Positions 1 through 12,377 are shown, numbered from the stretch's first letter. The stretch: 64,000 nt of DNA from Liolophura sinensis (GCF_032854445.1 NC_088300.1:80083084-80147083); one strand, 5' to 3'. A program made the numbers and translations. The notes: generated from the letters alone by a model not told the origin.

Positions 1-19
1 GTAACTTTTAGCATGAAGG

Positions 20-248
20 GGATAGTGCAACTACTGATTGACCCATATCAGTATGATGGCTCGGGCGGGGCGCCTTACTTCCCTTCGGTAAAGCGACTCA
101 GTGAAGCAGCACTAGATAAAAGAGCGGTGGAATTCCGTCCTGCAACAAGGAGGCACATTACCTACACTCTAAGCATTCCGTCATCGTCATATGACTGTAA
201 AATTGTTAAATATGACTTTAAGCCCCAAGCTACTCACTCACATGGCTA
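20..248 (+). mobile_element. SINE remnant, central core and 3' end
   Basis: The stretch contains the core words CAGTGAAGCAGCAC, TAAAAGAGC and CCTGCAACAAGGAGGCACA. It ends in ATGACTGTAAAATTGTTAAA, then AAGCCCC and a CACTCA-type tail near 235-241. This order (core, then a 'CATATGACTG...ATTGTT...' tail) is what I recall from tRNA-derived SINEs of molluscs. The tRNA-like 5' head is not visible, either cut by the window edge or lost. A related core occurs at 23.2-23.4 kb with a different tail. An 81-codon frame across it is incidental. The family name cannot be given without a library search. Confidence 0.6.
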
Positions 249-255
249 TACCATC

Positions 256-2140
256 TAACGAACAACATATCTTTACTTTTCCAAAAAGCCAGGAAAGAAA
301 TTTAATATTATGCTTTCAGCACTTGTAATAAATGTCCCAAAAATTACAAGAATTTGGGTAGCTAATATGTTAACAGAGCATGAGCTATGGAACACGTCTT
401 TGTGTTGTGTTCTCCATGTGAGCAAAACCTGAGCTTAGTACATGCCGTACATATGCCTGCATGTTGACTAATAAATTCATTTGCTTACGCAATGGCATCG
501 AGTTTTGTAGTTCGAGGAAACTGTCCAGGGTAAACCACCAGCCTTGGGCATGTTTATATTATGTTAGAATGCAAGGCACAGGGTATTGAATGAATGCAAG
601 ACTGCCCAACAGCACCCTGAGATACTGCATACCGTGACCTATACCAAGTGCCTATGATGTTTGGGAAAGCAGAGATTGCCTGCGAGCACCAGGATTGAAC
701 CTACACTTTGTTTGTCTGTGAGTTAGAGTCAAGCTGCTAACCATGCTTCATGTAGCTGTGTGCTATTACAAGACAACTTGAGGCATCCATCTGTGGGTAT
801 GTTGTAGTTGCACCACCCACAATTGTCCCCATTGATGCTTGCCATATGTATGAAGAATGATGACTGAATGATATGTGTTGACCACGGAAGAGTACCTGAT
901 AAAGTATACTAGAACATGTACCTGGAATGTAAGGATACAGCAATTATATTTATGCTTTACAGGTGAGCCAACAATAAAGGTTGAAAGATGGAACAAAAAT
1001 AAACTTGAAAATTAACCATTTTATTTTGTGATTTTCCTATTTTTGAAGGCTTTTGGATAACATAAATATGTCTTAAACAATTACTGGGACAATCCACATG
1101 TGCCACAAATTAGATGATTTTTGAGTTTTATATTTGCACTGCCTTAAAACATTACAAAAAAAAGAAGATTTTGCCCATAAAACAGAAATATTAACTGATG
1201 AGGCCTAAAGACTCAAAAGTATTGTACATCTGGATACGGTTCAGAGACCTCCAAGTTGCTCCAAAGATGTACAGGAGAAACAGACGGCAGAAATAGTTAA
1301 CTGTTGTATTTCTAATTTAATAATATAAAAGAATACCAGTAAGTTAATGACCATGCAACCTGATGAAGAACTGAGTAATGATTTGTTCACTCAAGACAAC
1401 AAAATTGAATATTATATTCGATTATTATTTTAAATAAAATGACAAACTTTATTCGAATGAAGTGATGATTTACAAGAAAACTGATGGATTGTATTGCAAG
1501 CACCGAGATTAAAACCAATTGAGACAACAAGCCTCAACAGAGGTGATTTAGACTACCTGTGCAGAAACAAGGTTTGCGTCACAAATGGTGAAAATATAAA
1601 ATGAAGTGTGAAGTGTTCATCAAAGATGGCAGGATTAATTGCAGATGATGGATTTATCTGTCTCTAGTCACTCCAAAATGTTGTCTTCTGTTGTACTCGT
1701 GGGAGGAATGGAGAGGATCTGAAAAGAAGAATAGATGGTGTTTTAAAGCATAATAACCAAGCAGAATTTGTTGCACGAACAGCATTTATATCTAAAACCA
1801 TCTGGCACTGGGCTGATGTGAACAGGTATCAAAAATAAATAAGAACACATAATGTGGGTAGTGTGTGCACTACATAATAACAACTAACTCTAGAGGAATG
1901 CACTTAACTGAAGCTAATGAGGCAGTCATGAGCACTGACCCAGGAGTTAAAGAGTCAGTTGTGCAGTACATAATTTAATTTGGCTTTTAGGATTTGCAAG
2001 TAAATTGCATGTTTTCTTGAATTTGGCAGAATGCTTCTAATTTATTTATCTGATAGTTTGTTAATGCTGTACCGAAGACTTGTTGACTCGTATAATGTTC
2101 ATGAGTATTATGGGTTAATGAAATGGGAGTGCCCATGGAA
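256..2140. other. single-copy non-coding stretch
   Basis: AT-rich sequence with short frames only, none recognisable. It holds one tRNA-like retroposon head on the minus strand (listed separately) and no tandem array. I see no splice-flanked exon, promoter or terminator that I could defend. Confidence 0.6.
655..745 (-). mobile_element. tRNA-like SINE head (minus strand)
   Basis: Read on the minus strand, this has TGGTTAGCAGCTTGACTC followed by the B-box match GGTTCAATCC (692-701 on the plus strand) and CTGGTGCTCGC. This is the usual internal pol III promoter layout of a tRNA or tRNA-derived SINE. The acceptor and anticodon stems do not fold cleanly by eye, so a SINE head or old tRNA pseudogene is more likely than a working tRNA. 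The body would lie toward lower coordinates and is too diverged for me to bound. Confidence 0.45.
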
Positions 2141-2147
2141 AACCACA

Positions 2148-2357
2148 ATTTATTTATTTGGTGTTTTACGCCATACTGAAGAATATTTCACTTATACGAC
2201 AGCGGTCAGCATTATGGTGGAAGGAAACTGGGCTCAAAACCCACGACCATCTGCCAGTTGTTACCAAACTTTGCCACCTAGGACCGCAGAGGACATGAAC
2301 TGACTGCGACTGCATTGGTGACAGGCGAATAGCTCTGAATACAGGCAGCTGACTAGG
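2148..2357 (+). mobile_element. dispersed mollusc-type repeat, copy 1
   Basis: The element starts with TTTATTTATTTGGTGTTTTA, then GAATATTTCACTTATACGAC, CAGCATTATGGTGGAAGGAA, a CCCACGACCATCTGCC block and CTGCATTGGTGACAGGCG near its end. The same ordered words recur at 7.1, 26.3 and 35.8 kb on this strand and at 47.4 and 50.9 kb inverted. It is non-coding and about 210 bp long. It looks like a SINE or MITE-like element, but I see no clear A or B box at the start, so the class is uncertain. Frames of 66-90 codons on both strands here are shadows of it. Confidence 0.75.
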
Positions 2358-2489
2358 GCCATACATGAACTCTGTTATACCTCTGTGTACATATACTTTG
2401 TACAGTAATGTACAGTATTACAGTACAGATATTGCGTTGTGTATATTGTAGCTGAGAGGAGATCGAGATGGGTTAGTATTATGATGCTG

Positions 2490-2577
2490 CTAGTTTATTT
2501 ACTTATTTGATTGGTGTTTTGCAATGGACTGAGGAATATTTTAACAGCAGAAAGCATTATGGTGGAGACCAGTGAGA
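2490..2577 (+). mobile_element. dispersed mollusc-type repeat, truncated copy 2
   Basis: A TTTATTTACTTATTTGATTG start, a GTGTTTTGCAATGGACTGAG section and AGCATTATGGTGGAGACC match the first ~90 bp of copy 1, which lies about 130 bp upstream in the same orientation. The rest is missing, so this is a 3'-truncated copy. Confidence 0.65.
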
Positions 2578-5500
2578 GTACAAGGGAACTTAGTTCACAA
2601 ATATAAGCCAATTATTTCATGACAAGTTTTGACTGAACAGACAAACAGATGAACAAACTGTTTCACAGACCAAATATATGCACCATCTGCAAGTGCAATT
2701 TAAAGACACCAATTTTGTTTGCATCTGCAAACAATAACACTGATGGCTGCTGTGGTTTTACTGTCTGCACTGTAAATGCATTGGCAACCATTACACTTTA
2801 TACTCTATGGCTTGCAATAATGGGTTAAATGCTAAACTGTAACAGATTAAAGCAACTGTGTCACACTTTTATTACAAGAATGACATTGGGAAGTACCGGT
2901 GGTGGGAGAATTTATTTACATAACTCACTCACATGTACTTGTGTTTTACGAAAGGTGAATGTCAGCACTTGGCTAGCATCGTGGTTGACAAGGATCTTGA
3001 AGATGCCTTTGAATGAATCTGTAATATAATGAAGCTGGAGGTAAGATAACTATGTACAACAATTTTTTTTGGCAAATGGAATAATATTATGTAGTGCATA
3101 TATATATATACATCAGAAAAGACATGATAACCTCAAGTGAAAAGATCGCTTTGGTGTATTTATGTATTTGTTAGCTTGATTACACATATATTTTGTAAAA
3201 GTGTTGCCTACATGATTTACATACATTATGCTAAGGGAGGGCATGAGATGATCGCTGATGCTGCAAATGGTTGTGCCTTGAATAATATTTAATGTGTTAC
3301 CGTTACAAAAATGTAACTACATGCACAGTTAACCACATATTTTGAAAGGATTTCATTTAAATTAACTGGTTTGGTTTGAGAATTGGCAGTAAACAAGAAC
3401 TATTGTTACTAATTAACTGAAACACCTGCAGCTACACAGTGCATGTACATGTAGCAACAAGGAACATAAAATTGTGAGGAGGAAATCAGTGCAAAGAGAA
3501 AAGTTAACAAAATGGGTTACTAATACACAGTTTCTTTGATCTACATATACACATTTAACCAAATTGACCCAATTTTATGATTGATAAGAAGAATCATGAC
3601 GAAGTTGCACTGATGGAGAGGCAATATGATGAACAGTGAAACAATGATATACATATCAAAGTGACCTTACTTGATTTTGGTTTGAAGCAATACCGAAGGC
3701 CATGTGTAGAAAAAACTAGAAGGTTGTGATGCCAAACACTAAAGTTATCATTTTATGAAATGCAACTAAAATTGATGCTTGGAAGTGTGTGAATGAGAGA
3801 AATTGGTATGAAAACAAAAGCTTTTTATTGGTAAACTGTGATATTTTTGCTCAGTATGTCAGCTAGTTTTAATACAGTTTGATTAGTTTGGGTGTGCAAC
3901 AGTTTCAGAGACGAACTGTTTTGTGGACATTAAATGGCTCTACATATGGCCCTGATACTGCATAATATTTGATTATTTGTGCATTTCACTGAGACCCCCC
4001 AAAAAAAAAAAAAAAAACATAGGCCTTTGGTCAGCAGCTGGTGAGCTTTGCCATATGCAACACACAGGTTTTGACTGGCAGTGCTAGACAAGTGCATTCT
4101 GTGTTGTGTGAATTTTACTTCTGAAACCAACTTCTTTGATGACGACCACACAAGCATGGTCGACGGATTATTGTCATGCTTAAGGAGCCATAAAAATTAA
4201 GAGCGGGAAATGTACAACTGCCATCCAAACTGGGGTGGCTATGTGTATCTTGTGTATGCTAGCAACTGGAAGGCAAGCACCTTAACCACTGGGCCACTGC
4301 CTGCAAACTACAATATACTGGATGAAGGCAAATGTTTTGAAACCAACCTTAGGTATTACCTCAGCACCAGGAGTGGTGTAGACCACTTGTTACAACTTTG
4401 AGTGCAATTGGGAAGTGCCTTTGTTTGGAAAACTAGTAGCATATACAGACAATGTAGCACACTTGTTGACTGTGGCCATGTTTACATGTTGCTATGTATT
4501 TTACAATGATTTGTAACACCATAACGAAGAACATAAACAGATAATGTAACAGGAGTTTAAGGTTGAAATGGCAAAATAGGTGGCTGTTGATAAACTTGAA
4601 AGATGATGTGTCCTTACCAATGTTGCATAAAAGGTGAAAAGATTGGCCTACCCCATACTGACAAGAATGATGAGGATAAGTAAACCTGAAATTTAAAAAA
4701 AGGTGCATGTAAATTATGCTTTTTTTCACCGAACACATACTACATGTATGATAAAAGGAAACTCAAGTAATGTTATAAGAGATTTGTATTTAAGATAAAC
4801 TTTACATCATTTAATCAATGTGATAACAATGAAGTATGCAACGATTAGTTGCATACTTTAGATTAGTTAGGAAAATGACCAAGCCTCTGGTCATAAAACA
4901 ATTGGCACACTATCGATATATTATAAGAGAAGGCTTTAATCAAGAGCATGTATGAGCAACACAAACAGTATGAGGTTTACAGAAAAAGTGTAATGGTGTA
5001 AGAATGCAATAAAAACAAATGAACAACAACATGTTATGCTAAACTTATAATTGCTACCAAAGGGCTCGCCTGTATGAGACACATGAAGGCAAAACTTCGG
5101 CCCAATGCATAAAGAACTGAAATCGTGAATTTGGTAATTTACAGTAATTAATATGCTCAAGGAGATTTATATGTATGTAAAACTTCAGGTCAATACATGA
5201 CATACTTTGTAAGATACCAACCCTATACTGTGCTCTACAAGTGTGCAAACCCTGAGCTCAATACCCGCAGTACTTTTTAAGATACCACCTCCTAACATTT
5301 TGTTTAACATCGTTTTCTCCATTATCAGATGCAGATGCTGACGCCCGGGGTACGACATAAGCTACAAAGTTTAACCATAGAGGCTGCTGATAATAGAAGC
5401 TGCAATACATGAGCATACTGATGCCAGAGAGCAACAAAAGCCATTTTAGGGGGGAAAAAAATAACAAAAATTCAACATGTAAAAGATGTACATATATACA

Positions 5501-7090
5501 GCTATGCACAAGCCACAGATGTGTGAACATGAAAACAAAATATGTTTAGAACCTGGAAATTTTGTATGATTTTAATACAGCCATGAGATTGAAATAATAC
5601 ACAAATACTAACAGAACTGAGGAAAAACAACTGAAGCAGTATGTTGATTAGAATCTGCATTGGTAACACATGACAAGTTTATAGCCATATGATGGCCTAG
5701 TTAATGGTCTTGGGAACCAGAATAATATAGTTTCTGTACAAAGAGTTAAGCTTAGCATAGATTTTCTGGACATAGTTTACATGTATAAAACTTAAACACA
5801 AAAGTGACACAGGCGTAAAATAGACATTCATGTAACATGATCTAAAGGAATATACAAGTGTGATGGAAACACAAACACATCTGAGATTAAAATATTGAGG
5901 AATAAGATGGAATGTTCAAGCAGTTGAACTTGGAACATAAGGGATTACTGTAAAGTCCTTATTATTCTCTGGAATTTATTTTCGTGGGTTTTCTCCAAAA
6001 CTATGTTTGCTGGAATTAATTTTTGTGTATTTAAGAGAATACTGAAAGACAAATCTTAAAATCTTCCAAGATAAGATATGGCCCAAATTATTCACGCACG
6101 TCAAACATGAATCATCATGGGTGGCTTTAATCCTCCTTTGTTTCCTGCAGTGTCACTAATCCTTGTGATCTGGATCATAGATTAAAACAATGGGGGATGC
6201 TTTAACACTACGTAAGAAGATTATCTTTGCACCTACTTTGAGCAGTACTCAAACAGGTGTCACTTCTTTTTGATTCACTTATGAGTACTTTTAAACATCT
6301 GGCAAAGTGACCTGTCACCTTTTGAGCAGTTTAACACAAAACATATGAATTCACCATTATCGGCGCCAATCACTCATTCTTTATCAAGCAACACGGTAAG
6401 TTTTGCACTGTTTTCAGTTTTAATCATCCTCGTAGCAGGTTAGAAACCGTAAACATTGCCGTAGCTGTCAAATGGCCATTGTGTTATACACACTTCACAG
6501 TTTGTTAGAACTTATTGGATCACAAGAGAGACACAGCTAATGACATAGCGCATATCAGAGCGACATTCATTAGAAGCCACCACATGCTAGAATGTACTTT
6601 TCTTTCACTTTACTGACACAGTGAAGACTAATCCAACTACAGACGAATGAACTCCCACTTTGTTTTATACCAACAAAACCTTAGCATCAGAGTTTGTACA
6701 TATTTAAACCATAATTTACTGTACTACTGTAAAAAAATTTAGCTGGCCCACCGGCTTTCTTAGCTCAACTCCATCTGCCTGGCAAAGATTTCACTTCATT
6801 ATTACTACGACCTGTAGCACATCATTCAATATTGGATATTTTTCGCTGAAATTATTTTTTGCGGTAAATTATTGATATGAAAATTAGTTCTATGCAAAAA
6901 TTAAGTACTTCACAGCATTCTGTTTTTGCTAACCATACACAAAAACACAATTAGAGATTTTACAAAAATGCATTTTTGAGACAGTGTGAAGCCGAGAATG
7001 GCATAACATAAACATGCATTAGGGGAATGTTATGGGAGCTTGATGCACGCAACATTTAAAGAAGGGAACAAGTGCATGTTGTTGGCACAC
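2578..7090. other. long stretch without a supportable gene
   Basis: Mostly single-copy AT-rich sequence. Visible small features are a short TA run near 3100-3112, a 17-base A run at 4001-4017 after six C, a tRNA-like head at 4.2-4.3 kb, and TACATGTA octamers at 3446, 4741 and 5778. Words resembling 'TTATTTTCG' and 'TTTTTGCGG' at 5.98 and 6.86 kb hint at an old foldback element, but arm similarity is weak. Frames stay below about 101 codons and none resembles a known protein. Confidence 0.6.
4210..4303 (-). mobile_element. tRNA-like SINE head with perfect A box (minus strand)
   Basis: On the minus strand the sequence TGGCCCAGTGG (plus-strand 4286-4296) matches the pol III A-box consensus at every position. 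It is followed by TTAAGGTGCTTGCCTTCCAG, as in tRNA-derived SINE heads. I could not find a good B box downstream, so the element is decayed or truncated. It is not a functional tRNA gene by eye. Confidence 0.45.
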
Positions 7091-7094
7091 TGTA

Positions 7095-7330
7095 TAAATG
7101 ATAAATTTATTTATTTCATTGGTGTTTGACGCTCAAGAGCATTCCACTTCTACAGCATTATGGTGGGAGGAAACTGGGCAGAGTGAGGAGGAAACCCACA
7201 ACCATGCGCAGGTTGCTGGAAGACCTTCCCATGTACGGCCAGAAAGGAAGCCAGCATGAGCTAGAGTTGATCTCTTAGCGACTGGGTCACATGGCAGCAC
7301 TGGCGTGCTAACTCCCTCAGACAAGAAGGC
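7095..7330 (+). mobile_element. dispersed mollusc-type repeat, copy 3
   Basis: It opens with TTTATTTATTTCATTGGTGT and TGACGCTCAAGAGCATTCCA, then AGCATTATGGTGGGAGGAAA, ACCCACAACCATGCGCAGG, TTGCTGGAAGACCTTCCC and GGAAGCCAGCATGAGCTAGA. It ends around a CGACTGGGTCACATGGCAGC segment. This is the fullest copy on the plus strand. The minus-strand 159-codon frame covering it is a shadow and not a gene. Confidence 0.78.
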
Positions 7331-7639
7331 CAATCTTGTTTCAATGGTATTAAAAAAAGGATATGTGACATATGCAATGGCTGTAGGTTTGATGGGTTGC
7401 ACAAACAAAAATTTAACATGCATGTAAAGAAGTACTTCCGAGTGATTATACTGAAATTTGAAACATGGTGCATGAATGGCAGATGATGCCAGTAGGTGAT
7501 GTACACATAGAAGTAAGGGTGCAGTGCATACTTCCAAAACGTAGCATATCACTAAACTGACATACATCGGTCGCAGAAAAGGACAGGCATTACGAGCAAC
7601 CACATCATACACTGGGCCTACTGCGAACTAGGCAAGGAT

Positions 7640-7687
7640 CTCGGCTGTGATCTTTTAATATGGGGTTAGGCATAGATCACAGCCGAG
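7640..7687. repeat. perfect 14-bp inverted repeat (hairpin)
   Basis: CTCGGCTGTGATCT at 7640-7653 is exactly complementary to AGATCACAGCCGAG at 7674-7687, with a 20-base loop. The stem has eight G-C pairs out of 14. No T-run follows, so it is not a bacterial-type terminator. It could be a structured RNA element or the end of a foldback element. Confidence 0.8.
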
Positions 7688-8011
7688 GAGTCATCCAGGT
7701 TAAAACAGTGGTATGTAAAAATAGCCAAGCGCGGAGAAACTACGCGCAACAAAAATCTGTGCAAAATGTACCAGTACATGCATTAACAGGGCAAAACTCC
7801 AATGAATTATGTTCACCGAGTCATCCTCTGTTCCTCTGCCAAGTTTTCCAACATTCTGTACCCTTTACGGCCAGTAAATCTAAGATAATTCACAGTTGTG
7901 ACTTACGCTCACATGTCGTGTTGACATTTTGACCTACTAAACCATGTTACTGCTACCCGCCCATGTGCATTCGTGGTTGACCTTTCATTATGTCACTATG
8001 TTTTGAGCTGG

Positions 8012-8027
8012 CTGTCAGTTCTGACAG
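8012..8027. repeat. 16-bp perfect palindrome
   Basis: CTGTCAG-TT-CTGACAG is a 7-bp inverted repeat with a 2-base centre. A loop that small disfavours a hairpin, so a dimer-binding site is as plausible as structure. No function can be assigned. Confidence 0.6.
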
Positions 8028-8660
8028 GCACAAAGCCATGTGACTGAGGAGATTCAAATTTGACAGAAGCCTATGGCACAAAATGACGGACCTCACAGTT
8101 TGTGCAAACTGTCAGATTAAAATTATTTTTTTAGCAAATGAAAAACGGGGGTTACCTTCGACATCTGCTCCATTCAAAATTGGGTACCATAGGCATTACG
8201 GTGCGTGAAGGCCTTGATAGTTTTTTGCCAAAGGATGTGGCAGGTACGTCAGAAAAGACAAAACGCACCCTGACTGTTACCATTTGCTGTTGAAAGCAAC
8301 AGCTGGCAAGTCGTCAGAATTTCAATTTCCGGAAATTTTCTGGAAAGGTTATCCGCTGCTGTGCATATGTGCCTCGCTAACCCAGATTTTAAAAACATGC
8401 CAGCGCATGGCGACCTGCCAAATATAACCATATTTTTGACTTCAGCTAAGATTTACAGGAGAGTGGGGATGTAAAGGCGAGTAGCGGCTGTGGCAAGATG
8501 TGTGTAAATATTTTAGCTTTCAGAATAGCCGTGCTTTATGTGTATTCAGGACGAATCTAAAACGCATGCATTTGAATTGAACGAGGTTGTAGCTCTTTGT
8601 AAGCAATATTCCGAAATCGGGTGCAGACAACTCTCGGGCTAAGGATGGCTAGCGGTCCAG

Positions 8661-8670
8661 TATATATAAG
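8661..8670 (+). promoter_or_regulatory. TATA-like motif in CpG-richer patch
   Basis: TATATATAAG is a good match to the eukaryotic TATA box. It lies between two direct copies of TCTCGGGCTAA (8632-8642 and 8688-8698, 56 bp apart). A start site would be expected about 30 bp downstream, near the second copy. There is no transcript evidence and no recognisable first exon, so this is a weak candidate. Confidence 0.25.
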
Positions 8671-10566
8671 CCACTCTTAGACCGAGGTCTCGGGCTAACT
8701 GTGGACAACACCAGTGTGTTGAGGATAGCACACTGAGAACCAAAGAGTGCGGGGAAAGTAAATGCTTACATATATTTCTGCACAAACCTAGCCACATAGA
8801 GCTACCACCAACCTTACGTTTGCAACTACTAAGTTGCACTTATTAAATGCTGAGGATGAGTACGTGATGCACTAACATTGCTAAAATAAAGAGCACAACA
8901 ACAACTTTGACAGTTTGCGCTGTTGTAACTAGCCTACATTGTACACTGATGAACTCAAATGGCACAGAATGGCAAGCGTAATTCACAGATTGGCGAGCAC
9001 TGTTTGGATTAATTATGACGCGTATAAATTTTTACTTAAAAAATAGTAAAAATAAGTGAGCTTACATCAGCTGAGGTAGCAACACCTTCGATTGAACTGA
9101 AGTTACATGTGCCACTGATCGACCCGAGTGCCTGAGTAAGAACTGCTGTGATTGGACAAAACAGCCAGGTTTGTAAGATACGATCTGATTGAGTCCAACA
9201 ATTTGCGGTCAAGCCATGGTGTTACACTGTCTGTGGCAACGAAAAGAGAAAGGCTGCATCTGCAGTTTATACCAGAAATAGTTTCGTACATGTAGAACAT
9301 GTTTCAGAAAGATTGAAAATGCTCTAGATTATTTACATTAGCCAGTAAAAATGAGAAATTATTCAGCGGTGTTCCCAACTAGTTTATTTGCAGATTAAAT
9401 ACAAAACAAATACTGCTGCACGTGAACATACGAAACTACGGTTTTGTGTTGACAAAGTTGGACGTGAAAGATTTGACAATGACATGGCGGGAAAATAAGA
9501 GGAGAGCAAGATGAGACACGGCTGTGTACTTTGAGACGTAGATCTAATGTAAAGAATCTATCGCCGCAAACTGTTATTGTGATTCTGGTACTTGTTCACT
9601 CGGCTGACCCTTGGTACAAATCATCCCGACCCAGGAGATCTCAGCTACTCATCTCGAATTCCTCTCAAGTCTCTCAAAACAAACTCATTACGGCACTGTC
9701 ATATTATACGTATTGAGACCTAAGTAGCGTACATGAGAGCTCCCGTGAACGGATTGATTGGAGACATCGAGTTCCAGCTGCTTGCATATGAGCTGCGTGT
9801 TCAGTACCAGCCTTGGACCAGAAATAGCCAGATTGAGTTTTTCTTTTTATATACCCCGTAGTTTGTAAGGCATTACTGACATAATTTTTATGCGATCAAA
9901 AACGAACGTGAGAATGTTTGCCCAATTTTCTTTCATTTTCTACGTCTCCTTGGTTGCAAAGTGCAACTCTGATTGGAGTGTACCAGCGATGAGAGTTAGT
10001 ATTCCAAACCAGATGAACCAGAACTCAAAGTGAAGTAATGCCTTCATCCACAACTTGTCAGTTGTCACTTGGCGATAGTTATACGTAGATCCACGAATGG
10101 AGCTGACAAGAGCTTTAGCAATGTGCCAGGCAGGTCAGTTTCACTCACCTCTGATATGATTCACAATAAACTTGCAGTGAGACCATGTTTCTTGTCCTAA
10201 AATCTTAATTATAACCTTGTAGATTTATGTATTTTTGAACAGAAGAAAGGAGCAGAAGAGGCAACCAAATGAATGCAGCTTGTGCCAAAATCATCTCATT
10301 TGCTTGTTTGGTTGGAGGCATTCCCTAATGTGTTGTGAATGAGTTCAAAGGAAAAAGTTTTATTAGGCTAAACCAGGGCAGTGTGGTATCTTGCTTAACA
10401 ACAGTTGAACTTCTTTGCAGAGGAGGTAGGGTACTTAGAAGACTGAAACTCTTTTGCGATGTTAGTAAAGAAGAACTCTCTCAAAAATTGAAAAAAAGAG
10501 TGTGTAAACAGCAGAAAAAGGAGATCATGTGAAAATATAAACTTGTAGATGGGATTTTTCCTAATA

Positions 10567-11817
10567 GTAATTACTCCAATACAATGCGGCTACCAGTGAC
10601 AGTTATGGTTGACAGCACTCAAACACAATACAACTACCAGTGACAGTTATGCTTGACAGCTGTTGTTACTGAAATACAATACAGCTACCAGTGACAGTTA
10701 TGGTTGACAGCTGTTGTTACTCAAATACAATACAGCTACCAGTGACAGTTATGGTCGACAGCTGTTGTTACTCAAATACAATACAACTACCAGTGACAGT
10801 TATGGTTGACAGCTGTTGTTACTGAAATACAATACAACTACCATTGACAGTTATGCTTGACAGCTGTTGTTACTCAAATACAATACAACTACCTGTGACA
10901 GTTATGCTTGACAGCTGTTGTTACTCGAATACAATGCAACTGCCAGTGGCAGTTATGCTTGACAGCTGTTGTTACACAAATACAATACAACTACCAGTGA
11001 CAGTTATGCTTGACAGCTGTTGTTACTCAAATACAATGCAGCTACCAGTGACAGTTATGCTTGACAGCTGTTGTTACTCAAATACAATGCAACTACCAGT
11101 GACAGTTATGCTTGACAGCTGTTGTTACTCAAATATAATACAGCTACGAGTGACAGTTATGCTTTACAGCTGTTGTTACTCAAATACCATACAGCTACCA
11201 GTGACAGTTATGGTTGACAACTGTTGTTACTCAAATACAATACAACTACCATTGACAGTTATGCTTGACAGCTGTTGTTACTCAAATAAAATACAACTAC
11301 CTGTGACAGTTATGCTTGACAGCTGTTGTTACTCGAATACAATGCAACTGCCAGTGACAGTTATGCTTGACAGTTGTTGTTATTCAACCTACCAGTGGCA
11401 GTTATGCTTGACAGCTGTTGTTACACAAATACAATACAACTACCAGTGACAGTTATGGTTGACAGCTGTTGTTACTCAAATACAATACAACTACCAGTGA
11501 CAGTTATGGTTGACAGCTGTTGTTACTCAAATACAATACAACTACCAGTGACAGTTATGCTTGACAGCTGTTGTTACTCAAATACAATACAACTACCTGT
11601 GACAGTTATGCTTGACAGCTGTTGTTACTCAAATACAATACAACTACCAGTGACAGTTATGGTTGACAGCTGCTGTTACTCAAATACAATGCAGCTACCA
11701 GTGACAGTTATGGTTGACAGCTGCTGTTACTCAAATACAATGCAGCTACCAGTGACAGTTATGGTTGACAGCTGTTGTTACTGAAATACAATACATCTAC
11801 CAGTGACAGTTATGGTG
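10567..11817. repeat. minisatellite, 51-bp unit, about 24 copies
   Basis: The unit runs CAGTGACAGTTATGCTTGAC, AGCTGTTGTTACTCAAATAC, AATACAACTAC. 'GGTTGAC' and 'GCTTGAC' variants alternate irregularly. Since 51 is a multiple of 3, the middle units stay open and translate to a 17-residue periodic peptide (TVMLDSCCYSNTIQLPV) over 201 and 136 codons. Edge units with TACTGA (near 10670, 10820 and 11780) carry a stop. A 10-bp deletion near 11385 shifts the frame between the two open stretches. There is no start context, signal or intron structure to suggest a gene. Confidence 0.95.
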
Positions 11818-12377
11818 GGAGGATGCTATAATTTTAGTAGGTTGATCCATTCACATTTTTATCAGGGGTTGAACACTTCTGGTTTTATGTATTATTTTGC
11901 AACAGGTCTGGGTGACAAATTGTGTCACACACAAGGTTCTTTTAGACATTTTGTTTATTTTCTGCTGGTCTGTTTTTGACAGAATCAAATATTGAAATAT
12001 TTTCATTTCTTGCTTATTTTTCAACAAAATGTTTTAAATTTTGGACGCTTCTGGCTAAATATGTAAAGTAAGAAACAGTCAAATGAATTTGTGATTTGTT
12101 TTCTGGCTTAATGATGTTAGTATGTATATGGATGTATGCTTGGTGTTTAATATCATACTTAACAATTTTCCAGTCATATGAGGACGACTTTTCCAGTCAA
12201 CTGAGAAAATCTGGTTTTAGAGGTTTGGTTGTAAAAATGTCGTACACGTACATGTGTTTGACCCATTTGTCCATCCCATGATTAATACTGTCTGCCTTAT
12301 AACATGAAAGAGGCTACCATCTACTTCTGGCAGACGGGCTGACCCTTGGCACCAGCTGGACATGGTTAAGCTCTAAA
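11818..12377. other. spacer between arrays
   Basis: AT-rich single-copy sequence of about 560 bp. Frames reach only about 61 codons. No feature was recognised. Confidence 0.6.

Larger units (their letters stand above)
7331..10566. other. single-copy stretch with CpG-richer patch
   Basis: No tandem array and no convincing gene. CpG dinucleotides are clearly commoner from about 8.05 to 8.75 kb (about two to four per 60-base line) than in most of the window. A TATA-like motif, a strong hairpin and a palindrome (each listed) lie here. A 42-codon frame at 9733 was considered and not called. This is the most gene-promoter-like part of the window, but no downstream coding exon could be shown. Confidence 0.55.

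Noticed and set aside
655-745. A functional tRNA gene (also considered at 4210-4303, 23035-23110 and 46060-46149)
   Set aside because: The pol III boxes are present to varying degree, but acceptor, D and anticodon stems do not pair convincingly, so these are called SINE heads.
5940-6930. A foldback or MITE element with TTATTTTCG-type arms
   Set aside because: The two AT-rich arms are only vaguely complementary, and no clean ends or target duplication were found.
7133-7612. A minus-strand 159-codon gene
   Set aside because: Much of it is the inverse of a dispersed repeat copy, and the product is not recognisable.
9733-9861. A 42-codon small protein (MRAPVNGLIGDIEF...)
   Set aside because: The codon use looks fairly protein-like and it follows the CpG-richer patch, but it is too short to support without conservation or a transcript.
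10844-11784. A protein of 17-residue repeats interrupted by a frameshift
   Set aside because: Edge units contain stops, a 10-bp deletion breaks the frame, and there is no sign of selection on codons.
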